This document shows positions 28,402-38,165 of a DNA stretch of 64,000 nt, one piece after another. This DNA comes from Methanohalobium evestigatum Z-7303 (GTDB lineage Archaea; Halobacteriota; Methanosarcinia; Methanosarcinales; Methanosarcinaceae). The stretch's first letter is position 1. Each line of letters starts with the position of its first letter. Where the stretch lies: the NCBI RefSeq assembly GCF_000196655.1, contig NC_014253.1, positions 248,001 to 312,000 on the forward strand, read 5' to 3'. Both the position numbers and the translations under genes were made by a program. The notes beneath the pieces are model-generated. The model searched no databases. It saw only the letters and a list, made by a program, of their open reading frames with translations, and was not told where the DNA came from.

Positions 28402-29349
28402 TTAGCCTGCGATTGCTAGTAATATAAGAAGAAGTATAAACCTTATCATTACACTGATTGACATTGACAGGGTAACGATACCCAGACCAAGACGGAATCC
28501 AAAAATAGAAACATATCTTGGAGCCATATTTTTTATACCCAGTAGTGGTAGCATAAACATACTCCCTACCATGAGAACAATCATCGCCTGCAGATATGTT
28601 ATACTTCCACTGTGTATCATGGGTCCAAGAATGGATGCACCCAGTATTGGGCTTGCTATATAAGATGTCAAAGGTACTATACTCTCAGATGGCAGTCCAA
28701 AAATTTCGGCAAGGGGCAAAACGCTAAAAACTTCAAATGCTCCTTGGTCTCTGAGTGCAAATACAAGAGTGGTCATTACCAAATAAATAACTGCAATTTT
28801 TAAGAACAATTTTTTCTCTCTTTTTAAAGACCTCAATAAGGCGGTTTTTAAAGATACTTTTTCGGTTTCAGGAGTATCAGAAACCTTACAGGGGTTTTCT
28901 ACAAGAAATAACCTACTTGCAACCACGACGACTATAATTTTTATTATTGCTGTTATGATAAATACAAAAGCGTAAAAACTTCCAACCACGGCACCAAGTG
29001 CAGGTAGCATTATAGGTATTTGATAGGTAAAAATCGACCTGATGTATGCGGGAGTACTATTCATGAGAGAACAGAGTAATACCTCTCTTCTGTTCAAGCA
29101 TCCATCGTCCTGGCGTTTTACAATCATGGTATTTGCAGCAACTGAAGAACCGAGAGCTACCAGAAACGATGAGGCACAGGTTTCTGGAAGATAGGTGTAT
29201 TTGAATATTGGTCGTGCAAAACGAGATAACTTTTGCATCAGTCCCTTTTCAATAAGCACCCCACTGCCAAATATTCCTATAAATATAATTACAAGTACAG
29301 GTACTGCAAAATCAAGAACTCGGACGAACAGGTCCAGATAATAATTCAT
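28402..29349 (-). CDS. Nucleoside recognition (Gate) domain membrane protein
   Basis: A 315-residue membrane protein with about eight helices. The stretches GIFGSGVLIEKGLMQKLSRF and ATYLPETCASSFLVALGSSVAANTM-like blocks resemble the Gate/nucleoside recognition family found in concentrative transporters and related archaeal proteins. The substrate is unknown. It stands alone between the fpo operon and the FBP aldolase/phosphatase, transcribed in the minus direction. The family call rests on pattern, so confidence is moderate. Confidence 0.68.
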   Translation of the reverse strand: MNYYLDLFVRVLDFAVPVLVIIFIGIFGSGVLIEKGLMQKLSRFARPIFKYTYLPETCASSFLVALGSSVAANTMIVKRQDDGCLNRREVLLCSLMNSTPAYIRSIFTYQIPIMLPALGAVVGSFYAFVFIITAIIKIIVVVVASRLFLVENPCKVSDTPETEKVSLKTALLRSLKREKKLFLKIAVIYLVMTTLVFALRDQGAFEVFSVLPLAEIFGLPSESIVPLTSYIASPILGASILGPMIHSGSITYLQAMIVLMVGSMFMLPLLGIKNMAPRYVSIFGFRLGLGIVTLSMSISVMIRFILLLILLAIAG

Positions 29350-29429
29350 ACAGTAATCTTATTGATAGAAGAATAAATTAAATTAACTGGTTTGTAATAT
29401 GAAAAAAGGATAAGATATGGGAATAAGTA

Positions 29430-30542
29430 TTAATCCATATCTTCAAAACGGTGATTGATTTTTTCCATGACATCAGGTAGTGTAGTATATTCCATTTCTT
29501 CTTCAGGGAGGCGGTGTGGTTCGAATGGACCATGTGCCCGCATATAATCAGATACTTGATGTGCTTTTTCTCTGGTTTTATCAAATGCCGGGTCTGCAAA
29601 TGAATCAACCGGACCTATCAGCATACCGTCTTTGACCTGGAATCCAAGACATATAGCTCTTGGCGGTCCATCAAATCTTGTAGGTGTAGCATCTTCCACC
29701 GGTACAGGCATCAGTGGTCCGTTGTGAGAGCCTTTCATCCATCCACTGACAAGTTCTGGGTGAGTAAACGGTTCAAGTATTTCACCGGCAGCAGGCAGTC
29801 CTGATTGACCTCTGACAACTGCAACAGGGTCATCTTTACCAACATATTCTCCTGCTATATGTGATAGTTTTTCGGTTGATATTACAGCAGCAGGTTCTTG
29901 AGAAGTTGCTTTTGGATTATCTTCTTTTGGATATACTCTTTTGATTACATATCTGCTTTTGGCACCTATAAGAGCAAGCATGTCGTAGAGGTCATTCGGG
30001 CAGTAGAAATTAATTTTTTTACTTTCTTTGATGTCCCACACTTCAAAAACAAATCCAGAGTGCATATTCGGGTCAAGCACCAGGCCAGCGGTGTTGAACG
30101 GGTCAGCAAATATCTTATACATTGGCAGATTGAATGCACCTGGTTCAGTTTTGTCCATCATGAAAGTAAATACAGGATTACTTTTTCTTTCTTTAAACTC
30201 CATTTCTGCAATACCAGGGCCCATACCTTTGATGTTTCCTGAAAAAGCGTCACTTAAAAGGTCCTGTCCAGCACCATACAATCCGAGTTCTTTTGCCTTT
30301 TCAGTAGCCTTTAAAAATGCGTTCCAAGCGATTTCATAGACCTCTTCACTATCTTCACCCTTGTCATGGGTTATGATAAGTTCAAGGTCATCACCGCAGT
30401 GGGTAACAAAGTAATCAAATATATCTTTTCCTTTTGCCTCTTCAAGAACTGATATAGCACTTTCTTCAAGTTCTTCGGGCACAACGTGATGTCCGGCTAC
30501 ACTGCCTACATCTGCTTTAATTGCACTAAAAGTTGTTTCCAT
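29430..30542 (-). CDS. fbp: Fructose-1,6-bisphosphate aldolase/phosphatase
   Basis: A 370-residue bifunctional enzyme of archaeal gluconeogenesis: it condenses triose phosphates and then hydrolyses fructose 1,6-bisphosphate to fructose 6-phosphate. The N-terminus METTFSAIKADVGSVAGHHV has the metal-binding Asp and His, and FVTHCGDDLELIITHDKG and LYGAGQDLLSDAFSGN follow. The start is the ATG at 30542 with GGAGGTGA five bases before it; the open frame to 30557 only covers that site. It belongs to class V FBPases. Confidence 0.96.
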   Translation of the reverse strand: METTFSAIKADVGSVAGHHVVPEELEESAISVLEEAKGKDIFDYFVTHCGDDLELIITHDKGEDSEEVYEIAWNAFLKATEKAKELGLYGAGQDLLSDAFSGNIKGMGPGIAEMEFKERKSNPVFTFMMDKTEPGAFNLPMYKIFADPFNTAGLVLDPNMHSGFVFEVWDIKESKKINFYCPNDLYDMLALIGAKSRYVIKRVYPKEDNPKATSQEPAAVISTEKLSHIAGEYVGKDDPVAVVRGQSGLPAAGEILEPFTHPELVSGWMKGSHNGPLMPVPVEDATPTRFDGPPRAICLGFQVKDGMLIGPVDSFADPAFDKTREKAHQVSDYMRAHGPFEPHRLPEEEMEYTTLPDVMEKINHRFEDMD

Positions 30543-30716
30543 AACCTTCACCTCCAATAAGGTATTAATTGCAAAATTTATCCTAAACTAAAGTATGGAT
30601 GTTATTTGAAACTCTCGGAACTGATTAAATATTTTCTGGTGTTATGTTTTTATATATGTTTTTAGTTTACCAAAAGGTTGATATGATTGATGATGTATCC
30701 AGTGTTAGGTGAGCAG

Positions 30717-30899
30717 TTGAAAAAAGAATTAATGGACATACTGGCATGCCCTATCTGTAAAGGGGATTTGGTTTTAAATATTATCGAAGAAGATGAAGTT
30801 GAAATAAAATCAGGTACACTTTATTGTTCACAATGCAGGGAATACTACCCTGTAGAAGACGGTATTCCTAATCTGCTCCCGCCAGATATTAGAGAATAA
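30717..30899 (+). CDS. Trm112-like methyltransferase partner
   Basis: A 60-residue zinc protein resembling Trm112, the small activator that binds several tRNA, rRNA and protein methyltransferases. Cysteines are in LACPICKGD and YCSQCREYYPVEDGIPNLLP, with the typical ending. I place the start at TTG 30717, giving the family N-terminus (M)KKELMDILACP, with AGGTGA just before it; an upstream open stretch to 30687 is unlikely. It may be co-transcribed with the next gene, 27 bases on. Confidence 0.85.
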   Translation: MKKELMDILACPICKGDLVLNIIEEDEVEIKSGTLYCSQCREYYPVEDGIPNLLPPDIRE

Positions 30900-30926
30900 G
30901 TATTAATTTTATATTCAAGAATATAT

Positions 30927-31580
30927 ATGTTATTGCAACAGGTACATATTAACAGGTTGGAAATTAATTCAATTGAATTTGAAGATGATATTGTAGAAAT
31001 ACCTTTATCACCTGGTGGAGAACATTCGTTTGAAATAGCTGTGATTAATTATGGTTCACCTACAAATGTTTATTTTTCAACCAGTGATAATCTCAAAGAT
31101 CATATAACTTTCCTTGAAGATAATCCATACGTCCGGCACGAGGAGTACGTGCCTGTAATATCTCATCTTCCAATAGGAGGAGAGGAATTTGTAAAAGGAG
31201 AAATTTATGTAACAGTTGGATACGGTTCAAGGACCTCTGGTTTTTCGATAAAAATTGGTAGTGAAAAATCAGCAAATATTTCAGTAGAAGTAGATGTTGA
31301 TGATCACATAACAGTGGATAATAAATTTGAAATGAATCGAAACAGTAATAAAGGGGATTCTGGTAGTACAGCGTATTCAATAAAATCCAGTTTGGATGTA
31401 TCACCAAGAATTGCCCTGTTAATAGCAGGTGTATTGATTGCATCCTTTATGATATACTTCCTGTCAACCCAAGCTACAGGAATAGAATATGAAATGGGAT
31501 TTTACCCGGCAGTAATACTGGCGATATTGTTTACAGCATTGATAATGTATTTGTTTTTAAAACTCCCGATTAATAAATAA
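30927..31580 (+). CDS. Unknown protein with C-terminal membrane anchor
   Basis: A 217-residue protein. Residues 1-130 are mostly beta strands ([20 protein letters not shown] suggests an immunoglobulin-like fold), then a serine/asparagine-rich linker, then two membrane helices (about 160-180 and 190-212). There is no signal peptide, so the beta domain may be cytosolic. I do not recognise the family with certainty. It lies between the Trm112-like gene and pyrG, 20 bases before pyrG. Confidence 0.7.
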   Translation: MLLQQVHINRLEINSIEFEDDIVEIPLSPGGEHSFEIAVINYGSPTNVYFSTSDNLKDHITFLEDNPYVRHEEYVPVISHLPIGGEEFVKGEIYVTVGYGSRTSGFSIKIGSEKSANISVEVDVDDHITVDNKFEMNRNSNKGDSGSTAYSIKSSLDVSPRIALLIAGVLIASFMIYFLSTQATGIEYEMGFYPAVILAILFTALIMYLFLKLPINK

Positions 31581-31600
31581 AAAAGGTAGTTGGATTCAAT

Positions 31601-33190
31601 ATGAAGTACATCGTAGTTACCGGTGGAGTAATGAGCGGACTGGGAAAAGGCATTACAACCGCATCGATAGGACGGAATTTGAAAAATAAGGGTTATAGGG
31701 TAACAGCTATCAAAATAGACCCATATATAAATATAGATGCTGGAACAATGAGCCCTTACCAGCATGGTGAAGTTTATGTTTTAAAGGATGGGGGGGAAGT
31801 AGACCTCGACCTTGGTAATTATGAACGGTTTCTGGATACGGAGCTAACTCATGACCATAATATCACCACCGGCAAATTCTACAATTCCGTAATATCAAAA
31901 GAAAGACGTGGAGAATATCTGGGAAAAACTGTCCAGATTATACCTCATGTGACAAATGAAATAAAAGACTGGATAAGAGATGTAGCATCTGATAGTGGTG
32001 CAGACATTTGTCTGATAGAGGTAGGGGGTACAATCGGTGATATTGAAAGTATGCCTTTCCTGGAAGCACTAAGGCAGATGCACAGGGAGGAACCAGAGGA
32101 AAATACTATTTTTGTACATGTGACGCTTGTTCCACTTGATGCACAGGGTGAACAAAAGACCAAACCTACCCAGCACTCTACAAGAGACATGAGAGAACTT
32201 GGGCTTACACCAAATGTAGTTGTAGCCAGATGTGAAGAACCGCTACTGGAAAGTACAATTTCGAAAATCTCGTTGTTTAGTGATGTTCCTGAAGAGGCTG
32301 TTATAAGTGCAAACGATGTTGAAGATATTTATGAAGTCCCCCTAATGTTGGAGAAGGAAGGGCTTACCAATTATCTAATGAAAATGCTCGATCTTAAGAA
32401 AATAACCGAGGATACTTCATGGAATGAAATGGTTTCAAAAATGAAATCCATTACCGGAGAAGTTAAGTTTGCAATAATCGGTAAGTATACACATCTTGGT
32501 GATTCTTATATAAGCATCCGTGAAGCTCTAAAACATGCTGCGATTGAAAGCGGATGTAATTTTAAATCAACATGGATTGATGCTGAATTGATTAATAGAG
32601 ATTCTGATGCACTGGAAAATCTTTCCGAATACGATGGAATACTTGTACCCGGTGGATTTGGTGAAAGAGGTATAGAAGGAAAAATTAAAGCCATCCAGTA
32701 TGCAAGAGAGCATGATATTCCGTATCTGGGACTATGTCTGGGTATGCAGCTTAGTGTGATTGAGTTTGCAAGAAATGTGGCAGGGTTGGAAAATGCCAAC
32801 AGTACTGAGTTCGATCCATCTACTCCTCATCCGGTTATTGATATCCTCCCTGAACAAAAAGACCTTGTTAACATGGGAGCGACAATGCGCCTTGGAACTT
32901 ATAAGGCATGTTTAAAACAGGGTACACTGGCACAGCAAATCTATTCAGCTGATGAGATAGTGGAAAGACACAGACACAGATACGAAGTAAATCCCGAATA
33001 CATTGAAAAAATTGAAAAACACGGAATGATATTTTCGGCAATGAATAATGGAAAACGTATGGAAATTGCAGAAATACCCGAGAAAAAATTCTTCTTCACA
33101 TCACAGTTCCATCCGGAATTCACATCCAGACCCGGACATCCATCCCCGCCTTTCAAAGCGTTTATTGAAGCAATGATGGATAACAAATGA
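31601..33190 (+). CDS. pyrG: PyrG, CTP synthase
   Basis: A 529-residue enzyme that aminates UTP to CTP with glutamine and ATP. The synthase domain starts [20 protein letters not shown] and includes [20 protein letters not shown]. The class I glutaminase domain has the nucleophile in YLGLCLGMQ and the end block [18 protein letters not shown] with the catalytic His and Glu. Length and order are standard. It converges with truD, five bases away. Confidence 0.98.
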   Translation: MKYIVVTGGVMSGLGKGITTASIGRNLKNKGYRVTAIKIDPYINIDAGTMSPYQHGEVYVLKDGGEVDLDLGNYERFLDTELTHDHNITTGKFYNSVISKERRGEYLGKTVQIIPHVTNEIKDWIRDVASDSGADICLIEVGGTIGDIESMPFLEALRQMHREEPEENTIFVHVTLVPLDAQGEQKTKPTQHSTRDMRELGLTPNVVVARCEEPLLESTISKISLFSDVPEEAVISANDVEDIYEVPLMLEKEGLTNYLMKMLDLKKITEDTSWNEMVSKMKSITGEVKFAIIGKYTHLGDSYISIREALKHAAIESGCNFKSTWIDAELINRDSDALENLSEYDGILVPGGFGERGIEGKIKAIQYAREHDIPYLGLCLGMQLSVIEFARNVAGLENANSTEFDPSTPHPVIDILPEQKDLVNMGATMRLGTYKACLKQGTLAQQIYSADEIVERHRHRYEVNPEYIEKIEKHGMIFSAMNNGKRMEIAEIPEKKFFFTSQFHPEFTSRPGHPSPPFKAFIEAMMDNK

Positions 33191-33195
33191 TACAA

Positions 33196-34512
33196 TTAGC
33201 TCATTTTAAGAGGGTTTACTTTCATATACTCTCTTAAAAGTGTTGTAGCATAGCTCCCTTTTGGAAGTGTAAATTCCAGTACAGCTTTTGATTTGCCGGG
33301 ATTTAACTCATCTTCATCTGCTTTAAATGAGGGTTCAGTGTGGAGTAAAATTTCTCTTCTTACACCTTTGGATGCCAACTCCGGAGTTGAAGGGACTTTA
33401 AAATCTTCTAAGGTCAATCCAGTCTCGTCAAATATCTTTTTTTCTATTTCACCGGGTTTCCCGGAAGAAAATTCTGTCTGATATCCTATCAATGGGGCAG
33501 TTACAAAGGCGCGCTTTCGTTTGATAAGGTTGTTCATCCCATCAATATTTGTCGATGTTACCTCCTGAATACGGGAGGTGTCCGGTAAACCAGCTTTATT
33601 TCTAAAACAGACAATATCTCCTTCTACAGCTCTGTTAAGTGGCAGTCCTTCCTTTATTCGCTGGCACAAAATTTTGTTAAACAGATAGGATTGATAAGCG
33701 TGCACAAAAATTCTTTGTATGTTTCTTGGAAGCACATTAAATGCACCACTATAATCATCCGGATTTTTAATCAGATAATCCATCATCGAACGTTCATATC
33801 TAAGCCTTAAAGGATAGAGTTTTAATCCCTCAATATAGTCCCTTGTTTCATAGACATATTTCCTTGCTGATTTTGTATCTTCGGGTTCTTCTGGAAACGC
33901 AAAGGCAATGTATTTAAGCGCGGCATCTTCTGGATCGCCTCTTACAAGTGATTCACCAACTATATGTGTGACTGGGCGTGTAGAACCAAACCTCTGGACA
34001 CCGAAAAAGTTTGGAATGCCTTCCATTTGTTTAATGTCTTTGGTAATAATCTCAAGCTGGTTATACAACTCATCTATACTATGGTCGGTGTTTCTTACTG
34101 TAATATAGAATTCATTTCCTATTAGGTCACCGAGTTCTATAGATTTATCTGACCTTCCTATATAATTCATCTCGGAATCTTTTAAAGTAACATTATTTAT
34201 GTCTTCAAGGCTTAAATCGTAAATGCTTATTTTCTGGGTTGTAACAGCTCGCTTGTCTTTTGTTCCTGCAAATCCAATTCGTTTCTGACTGATTCCCAAT
34301 TTGCGGGTAAGGTCTCTTATAAGATGATGTGTCTCCCAGTTACTTTTTTTAAGTTCAAGAACAAGGTATTTACCAGTGTCGCCTTCTTCACGATTTGTAA
34401 TTTCTTTTACAATAAAATCATCAATTTCCTGCCTCAAAGTACCACCAATTCCATTGGTGGATGTTGTATACAGATCAATGCCAATTTCTTTTTCAATATC
34501 ATGAACTTTCAT
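33196..34512 (-). CDS. truD: TruD, tRNA pseudouridine synthase
   Basis: A 438-residue TruD enzyme, which in archaea and bacteria makes pseudouridine 13 in tRNA. The catalytic aspartate is in IGFAGTKDKRAVTTQ near residue 90, and NFFGVQRFGSTRPVTHIVGE near 172 is the family signature. The insert domain typical of TruD follows. The nearby peptidyl-tRNA hydrolase also concerns tRNA, but 164 bases separate the genes. Confidence 0.96.
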   Translation of the reverse strand: MKVHDIEKEIGIDLYTTSTNGIGGTLRQEIDDFIVKEITNREEGDTGKYLVLELKKSNWETHHLIRDLTRKLGISQKRIGFAGTKDKRAVTTQKISIYDLSLEDINNVTLKDSEMNYIGRSDKSIELGDLIGNEFYITVRNTDHSIDELYNQLEIITKDIKQMEGIPNFFGVQRFGSTRPVTHIVGESLVRGDPEDAALKYIAFAFPEEPEDTKSARKYVYETRDYIEGLKLYPLRLRYERSMMDYLIKNPDDYSGAFNVLPRNIQRIFVHAYQSYLFNKILCQRIKEGLPLNRAVEGDIVCFRNKAGLPDTSRIQEVTSTNIDGMNNLIKRKRAFVTAPLIGYQTEFSSGKPGEIEKKIFDETGLTLEDFKVPSTPELASKGVRREILLHTEPSFKADEDELNPGKSKAVLEFTLPKGSYATTLLREYMKVNPLKMS

Positions 34513-34560
34513 AAATCTTCACTCTTATATTAAATGTAATCAAAAATTAATATCAGGCTT

Positions 34561-34653
34561 TTAGATGAACCAGATTTTTTGAGTTAATATATTGCTGAAT
34601 ACCCATCCAAAAACAAAAACCAATAAAAAAACCTGTTTAATTATCTTTTTCAT
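34561..34653 (-). CDS. Possible 30-residue membrane peptide
   Basis: Between pth2 and truD an ATG at 34653 opens a 30-residue frame ending with TAA at 34561: a basic start (MKKIIKQ), then one hydrophobic helix (VFLLVFVFGWVFSNIL). A TATA-like run (TTATATAATATAA) lies about 15-25 bases before the ATG, fitting a leaderless transcript, and there is no ribosome binding site. I recognise no family. It may be real or chance; only conservation would tell. Confidence 0.3.
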   Translation of the reverse strand: MKKIIKQVFLLVFVFGWVFSNILTQKIWFI

Positions 34654-34676
34654 TTAACACAAATTATATTATATAA

Positions 34677-35024
34677 TTATACAAGTTTCAGGTTGCCGGT
34701 GAAACTGTCAAGTTCTTCTACTTTTGCAGGTCCTATTCCCAGAGCTGTAACAGTACCTGCTGGTATTTGTGTATGTCCAGCATCACTTATCAGTGCAGTG
34801 GGTATCTCTTTTTTTTCTGCTATTTCTTTTAATTCATACAAATCCTGTAAGCTGGGGACTTTAAGAACCACCTTTTTTTGTCCACCATTTTTCCAGTTTT
34901 CAATGGTGGATTTACTTGCTTTTTCTACTGAAGAAACAGCTGCATGTGCTGCCTGAGTTGCAAGTTTTCCTTTTGAAAGTTTAAGGTCTTCTCTTATTAT
35001 AATACACTGTTTGTAATCTATCAT
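34677..35024 (-). CDS. pth2: Pth2, archaeal peptidyl-tRNA hydrolase
   Basis: A 115-residue enzyme that frees tRNA from stalled peptidyl-tRNA. It has the Pth2/Bit1 fold: YKQCIIIREDLKLSKGKLATQAAHAA at the start and LISDAGHTQIPAGTVTALGIGPA with the conserved Asp and Thr. It starts one base after the stop of the ATP-grasp gene, so they share a transcript. Confidence 0.97.
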   Translation of the reverse strand: MIDYKQCIIIREDLKLSKGKLATQAAHAAVSSVEKASKSTIENWKNGGQKKVVLKVPSLQDLYELKEIAEKKEIPTALISDAGHTQIPAGTVTALGIGPAKVEELDSFTGNLKLV

Positions 35025-35025
35025 T

Positions 35026-35940
35026 TCAGTCCCTCACTTGTTTTTGAATGTAGTCCATTATATAATCAGCAGGGTTAATTCCCAATGATTTGTATATTCC
35101 TGCACCTGATGGTGTACCATTGACTTCAAGTAGCATGGTTTTATTGTTACCTTCAATCAGGTCAACACCAGCAAATACAGTACCGATGGTTTTGGCAGCT
35201 TTTATGGATATTTCTTTCTGGCTGGGGGTAAGTGAACACCGTTGGCAAGAACCTCCCTGGCTTAAATTGTTTAACCATTTTCCATCAGGAGCGGTTCGAT
35301 ATATGGCACCAATCACCTTGCCATCAACTACATAAGCACGGATGTCTCTTCCCATGTTGGGGATATATTCCTGGATATAAAGCATTCCTTTATTATCAAT
35401 TTCATTTTTAACCATTTCTTCAATCTGTTTTGGGTTAGTTGTATTATCTGGTTCAATAATTGAATAGTTTTTAATTCTTATAATGCCTATGCCCTTGAAT
35501 CCGAACACGGGTTTTATGATTGCATCCCTGAAATCATCCAGTGTTTTTAACGCACTTTCAACGCTTTGAACAACCCTTGTACAGGGTACAGGCAGGTTTG
35601 CTTTTGCCATAAGGTATGTGGAATAATATTTGTTAGCCGCGTTTTGTATTGATTCAGGAGTATTTACAATAAGTATCCCTAATTCATACAGCTGTCGCAG
35701 AACATCAAAACGAAAACTTACGCTTTCTATTGAACCAGCCCCTACATCCCTAACTACCACAGCATCCAGTTCGGATAAACTGTTTTCCCTTAAAGAATAA
35801 CGGATTGTGGAGCCTATAGATACTTCTATATTTTCCAGATTTATAAAAACAGGGTTAAAATTTCGTTCTTTTGCAGCATTGTACAGAGCTCTGGCGGTCC
35901 AGTCGTTGTTATCTGTTACTATTATCCCTATTTTGGCCAT
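35026..35940 (-). CDS. mptN: RimK-type ATP-grasp ligase, probably MptN
   Basis: A 304-residue ATP-grasp enzyme of the RimK group, which add glutamate to substrates. Motifs: AIIKPVFGFKGIGIIRI (ATP-binding lysine), LYIQEYIPNMGRDIRAYVV, and the magnesium-binding TMLLEVNGTPSGAGIYKS. The length suits MptN, which adds glutamate to tetrahydromethanopterin to give tetrahydrosarcinapterin, expected in this lineage; CofF (F420 gamma-glutamyl ligase) is the main alternative. The start is uncertain between ATGs at 35955, 35952 and 35940; I chose the one that opens on the conserved MAKIGIIVTD. Confidence 0.7.
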   Translation of the reverse strand: MAKIGIIVTDNNDWTARALYNAAKERNFNPVFINLENIEVSIGSTIRYSLRENSLSELDAVVVRDVGAGSIESVSFRFDVLRQLYELGILIVNTPESIQNAANKYYSTYLMAKANLPVPCTRVVQSVESALKTLDDFRDAIIKPVFGFKGIGIIRIKNYSIIEPDNTTNPKQIEEMVKNEIDNKGMLYIQEYIPNMGRDIRAYVVDGKVIGAIYRTAPDGKWLNNLSQGGSCQRCSLTPSQKEISIKAAKTIGTVFAGVDLIEGNNKTMLLEVNGTPSGAGIYKSLGINPADYIMDYIQKQVRD

Positions 35941-36005
35941 TATATTTTCCATCAATATGGAAGTATTTATTTATATCCTTTAAAAACGGTAAATTAAAAA
36001 TTTAT

Positions 36006-36317
36006 TCATGTTTTTGAATCTGTTTCTAGGTCTATTTCCAAACCGCCGATAAAACCTGCAATCAGGTTGTATATTACAGCGATAATAAGCCCTAATACAA
36101 AACCCATGATACCATAAAAGACCGGCATGGTTATTATGGCAGCAGCACCAAATAGGTAAGCAGGACCACCAATTGCATTCCCCATACCTATATTTCCTGC
36201 AATAAGCGTTACAAAGCTTACAATAACACCGATTATCAAACCTATGACTGCATATATGATTCCTAGAATTTTTCCAAGAGATAATTCACCTATTCTTTTT
36301 ATAATAGTATTTGCCAT
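36006..36317 (-). CDS. Small membrane protein with three or four helices
   Basis: A 103-residue, glycine-rich membrane protein: a basic start (MANTIIKRIGELSLGKILG), then helices at about 18-40, 45-68 and 70-95, and an acidic tail. A GGGGG stretch before the ATG is the ribosome binding site. I have no function to offer; similar short glycine-rich membrane proteins are common in methanogens. Confidence 0.7.
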   Translation of the reverse strand: MANTIIKRIGELSLGKILGIIYAVIGLIIGVIVSFVTLIAGNIGMGNAIGGPAYLFGAAAIITMPVFYGIMGFVLGLIIAVIYNLIAGFIGGLEIDLETDSKT

Positions 36318-36402
36318 TTTATCCCCCTATTGATGAGTGCAATAATTAATTTGTAATCTGGGCTGGAAAAACTTTATTGTACTCTTATAAAATAACTATA
36401 TA

Positions 36403-36657
36403 TCAGACGTGCTCTATAGCCTTTAAAAGCAAAAAAGCCATTACAAGTATAATCAGCATCAAAACAGGGTCAACAAGTTTTAATGTAGAGGCATCATCTT
36501 CTATTCCTGCATCGTGATTCCAGTTTGTGACTTTTTTGATGTTGTTTATTAGATGGTTTTTCTCAATCGGATTACTGTCAGATTTAAACTTTTTGTATTC
36601 AAAAGAGTGAGGTGTTATATGGATTGATAGTGTCAGTATCAAAACAAATAAAACCAA
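36403..36657 (-). CDS. Possible small envelope protein
   Basis: An 84-residue frame with a hydrophobic start (LFVLILTLSIHI), a polar middle and a C-terminal membrane helix (LVDPVLMLIILVMAFLLLKAI). This layout could be a signal-anchored protein with a tail anchor. The only start is TTG at 36657, without a ribosome binding site, so coding is not secure. It is the last frame before the insertion element. Confidence 0.4.
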   Translation of the reverse strand: MVLFVLILTLSIHITPHSFEYKKFKSDSNPIEKNHLINNIKKVTNWNHDAGIEDDASTLKLVDPVLMLIILVMAFLLLKAIEHV

Positions 36658-36813
36658 ACTTCTTATTTTTATAATTCTATTTTCAATTCAAACTCTTCAT
36701 ATGAATTATATTTAGTGGGAAATATTATAATTCATTTTTTGACTCTAAATTTAATATAAAAGTTTTTAATGTATATATTGGTTAATTGTTGATTTTTATA
36801 AAGTTAAATAAAA

Positions 36814-36836
36814 CCCCGATGTCTTTAGCATCGGGG
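36814..36836 (+). repeat. Left-end hairpin of the IS element
   Basis: Perfect 8-bp stem CCCCGATG with CATCGGGG and loop TCTTTAG. In IS200/IS605 elements the end hairpins are recognised as single strands by TnpA. The shared loop sequence with the right end shows that the two belong to one element. Confidence 0.8.
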
Positions 36837-36890
36837 TAAAGCAAATGGTCAAAAAAAATATAAGTATTTTGCTAAATGATTGTATAATGC

Positions 36891-38125
36891 ATGTATCTGA
36901 CCCAGAAGAACCATCTCCGTACTGATAAGCAGACGTATGAGAGACCTTGAAGAGGTTGACCAAACTGTCCAAGAACCTGTACAATTTCACATTGTACACT
37001 ATCAGGCAGTACTTCTTCAACTATGGAAAATACCTTAATAAGAATACCGCTTATTATACGGTCAAAGAGAACGAAAATTACAGATTAATGCCATCTCAGG
37101 TTGCTCAGAATACTGTGGAAACTGTAGATGGCAGTATGAGATCGTTTTTCAAACTTCTGGATAAGGAAAGAAAAGGTGAATATGAAAAGCCAGTTTCCCT
37201 TCCAAAGTATCTGGATAAAGACGGTAACTTCATATGTACTTTCAAGAAATATCAACTGAAGGTTATCGATGATAAGATAAGGTTATCATTGGGTTTGGAT
37301 TATTACAGAACTTATGGAACCAAGTATCTATACTTCAAGATACCTGACAACATAATAGGTCAATACATCAATCAGGTCAGGATCGTCCCGAAATACAAGG
37401 GTAGATGGTTCGAGATAGAATACGTATATCATGAAGACGGGGAGATTGCTGAACTTGATTATAATAACCATCTATCGATAGACCTTGGAGTGGACAACTT
37501 TGCAACCTGTGTAACGACCAGTGGGACTGCATTCATATTAGACGGCAGGGGTATCAAATCATACAACCGCTGGTGGAACAAGGAGAAGAGCAGGTTACAG
37601 TCAGTCTACGATAAACAGGATGTAGATGATGGTATCAAGCTGGATAGATTCTCTAATAAAAGGTTCTGGAAGATAAATGATCTCATGAACCAGTGTGTCA
37701 ACCACATCGTTAAACATTGTCTGGAAAATCGGATTGGTAATGTTGTGATTGGAGAGATGAAAGAAATCAAACAGGAACAAAACATCGGAAAGCAGAATAC
37801 CCAGAACTTCCAGACAATACCATTTGCTAGGTTTAAATATAAATTAGCTTCTAAGTGTGAATATCATGGTATAAAGTATAACGAAGTAAACGAAGCTTAC
37901 ACTAGCAAGGTAGATGCACTGGCGTTGGAACCCATCAGAAAACATAATAAATACCTTGGTAAAAGAACTAAGAGAGGAATCTTCCAGTCATCTACAGGTA
38001 GACTGATCAATGCCGATATCAACGGTGCATTGAACATCTTGAGAAAGGTAATCGGTGATTCCCTTGCAGGGATAACCGATAGTGGGGACGTGAACTCCCC
38101 GGGAAGAATAAGGCTTTCCTGGTAA
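36891..38125 (+). pseudogene. tnpB: tnpB (RuvC-type RNA-guided nuclease), frameshifted near its start
   Basis: The main frame (TTG 36947 to 38125, 392 residues) has all three RuvC residues: D179 in LSIDLGVDN, E270 in VIGEMKEIK and D357 in NADINGALN. The usual zinc ribbon between E and D is replaced by a cysteine-free stretch, a known variant. In the other frame, ATG 36891 reads MYLTQKNHLRTDKQTYER, the expected TnpB N-terminus, and then hits a stop; it joins the main frame only by a shift at about 36945 (two extra or one missing base). The main frame itself has a TGA at 36938. So the gene is broken unless the TTG rescues a shortened protein. Confidence 0.75.
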
Positions 38126-38139
38126 CCTTCTTCCGAAGT

Positions 38140-38160
38140 CGCTGAGTCTTTAGCTCAGCG
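38140..38160 (+). repeat. Right-end hairpin of the IS element, likely end of the guide RNA scaffold
   Basis: Seven-bp stem CGCTGAG with CTCAGCG and loop TCTTTAG. In TnpB elements the guide (omega) RNA runs from the end of tnpB through the right end, so the guide here would begin in the flanking DUF434 gene just after about 38165. That is known for the family; expression here is not shown. Confidence 0.7.
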
Positions 38161-38165
38161 GTAGT

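Larger units (their letters stand above)
36814..38160 (+). mobile_element. IS200/IS605-family element (IS1341 type, tnpB only)
   Basis: The element is bounded by two imperfectly related hairpins: left at 36814-36836 (8-bp stem, CCCCGATG/CATCGGGG) and right at 38140-38160 (7-bp stem, CGCTGAG/CTCAGCG). Both have the same 7-base loop TCTTTAG. Such subterminal hairpins, no inverted repeats and no target duplication are typical of this family. There is no tnpA transposase, so the element could only move with help from another copy. The right end lies just before the stop of the DUF434 gene; true ends may extend some bases beyond the hairpins. Confidence 0.85.

Noticed and set aside
36945-36950. 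CCT TGA in tnpB as a programmed +1 shift like that of RF2
   Set aside because: A +1 shift at this codon leads into the third frame, not into the frame of the main TnpB body, so it cannot restore the protein.
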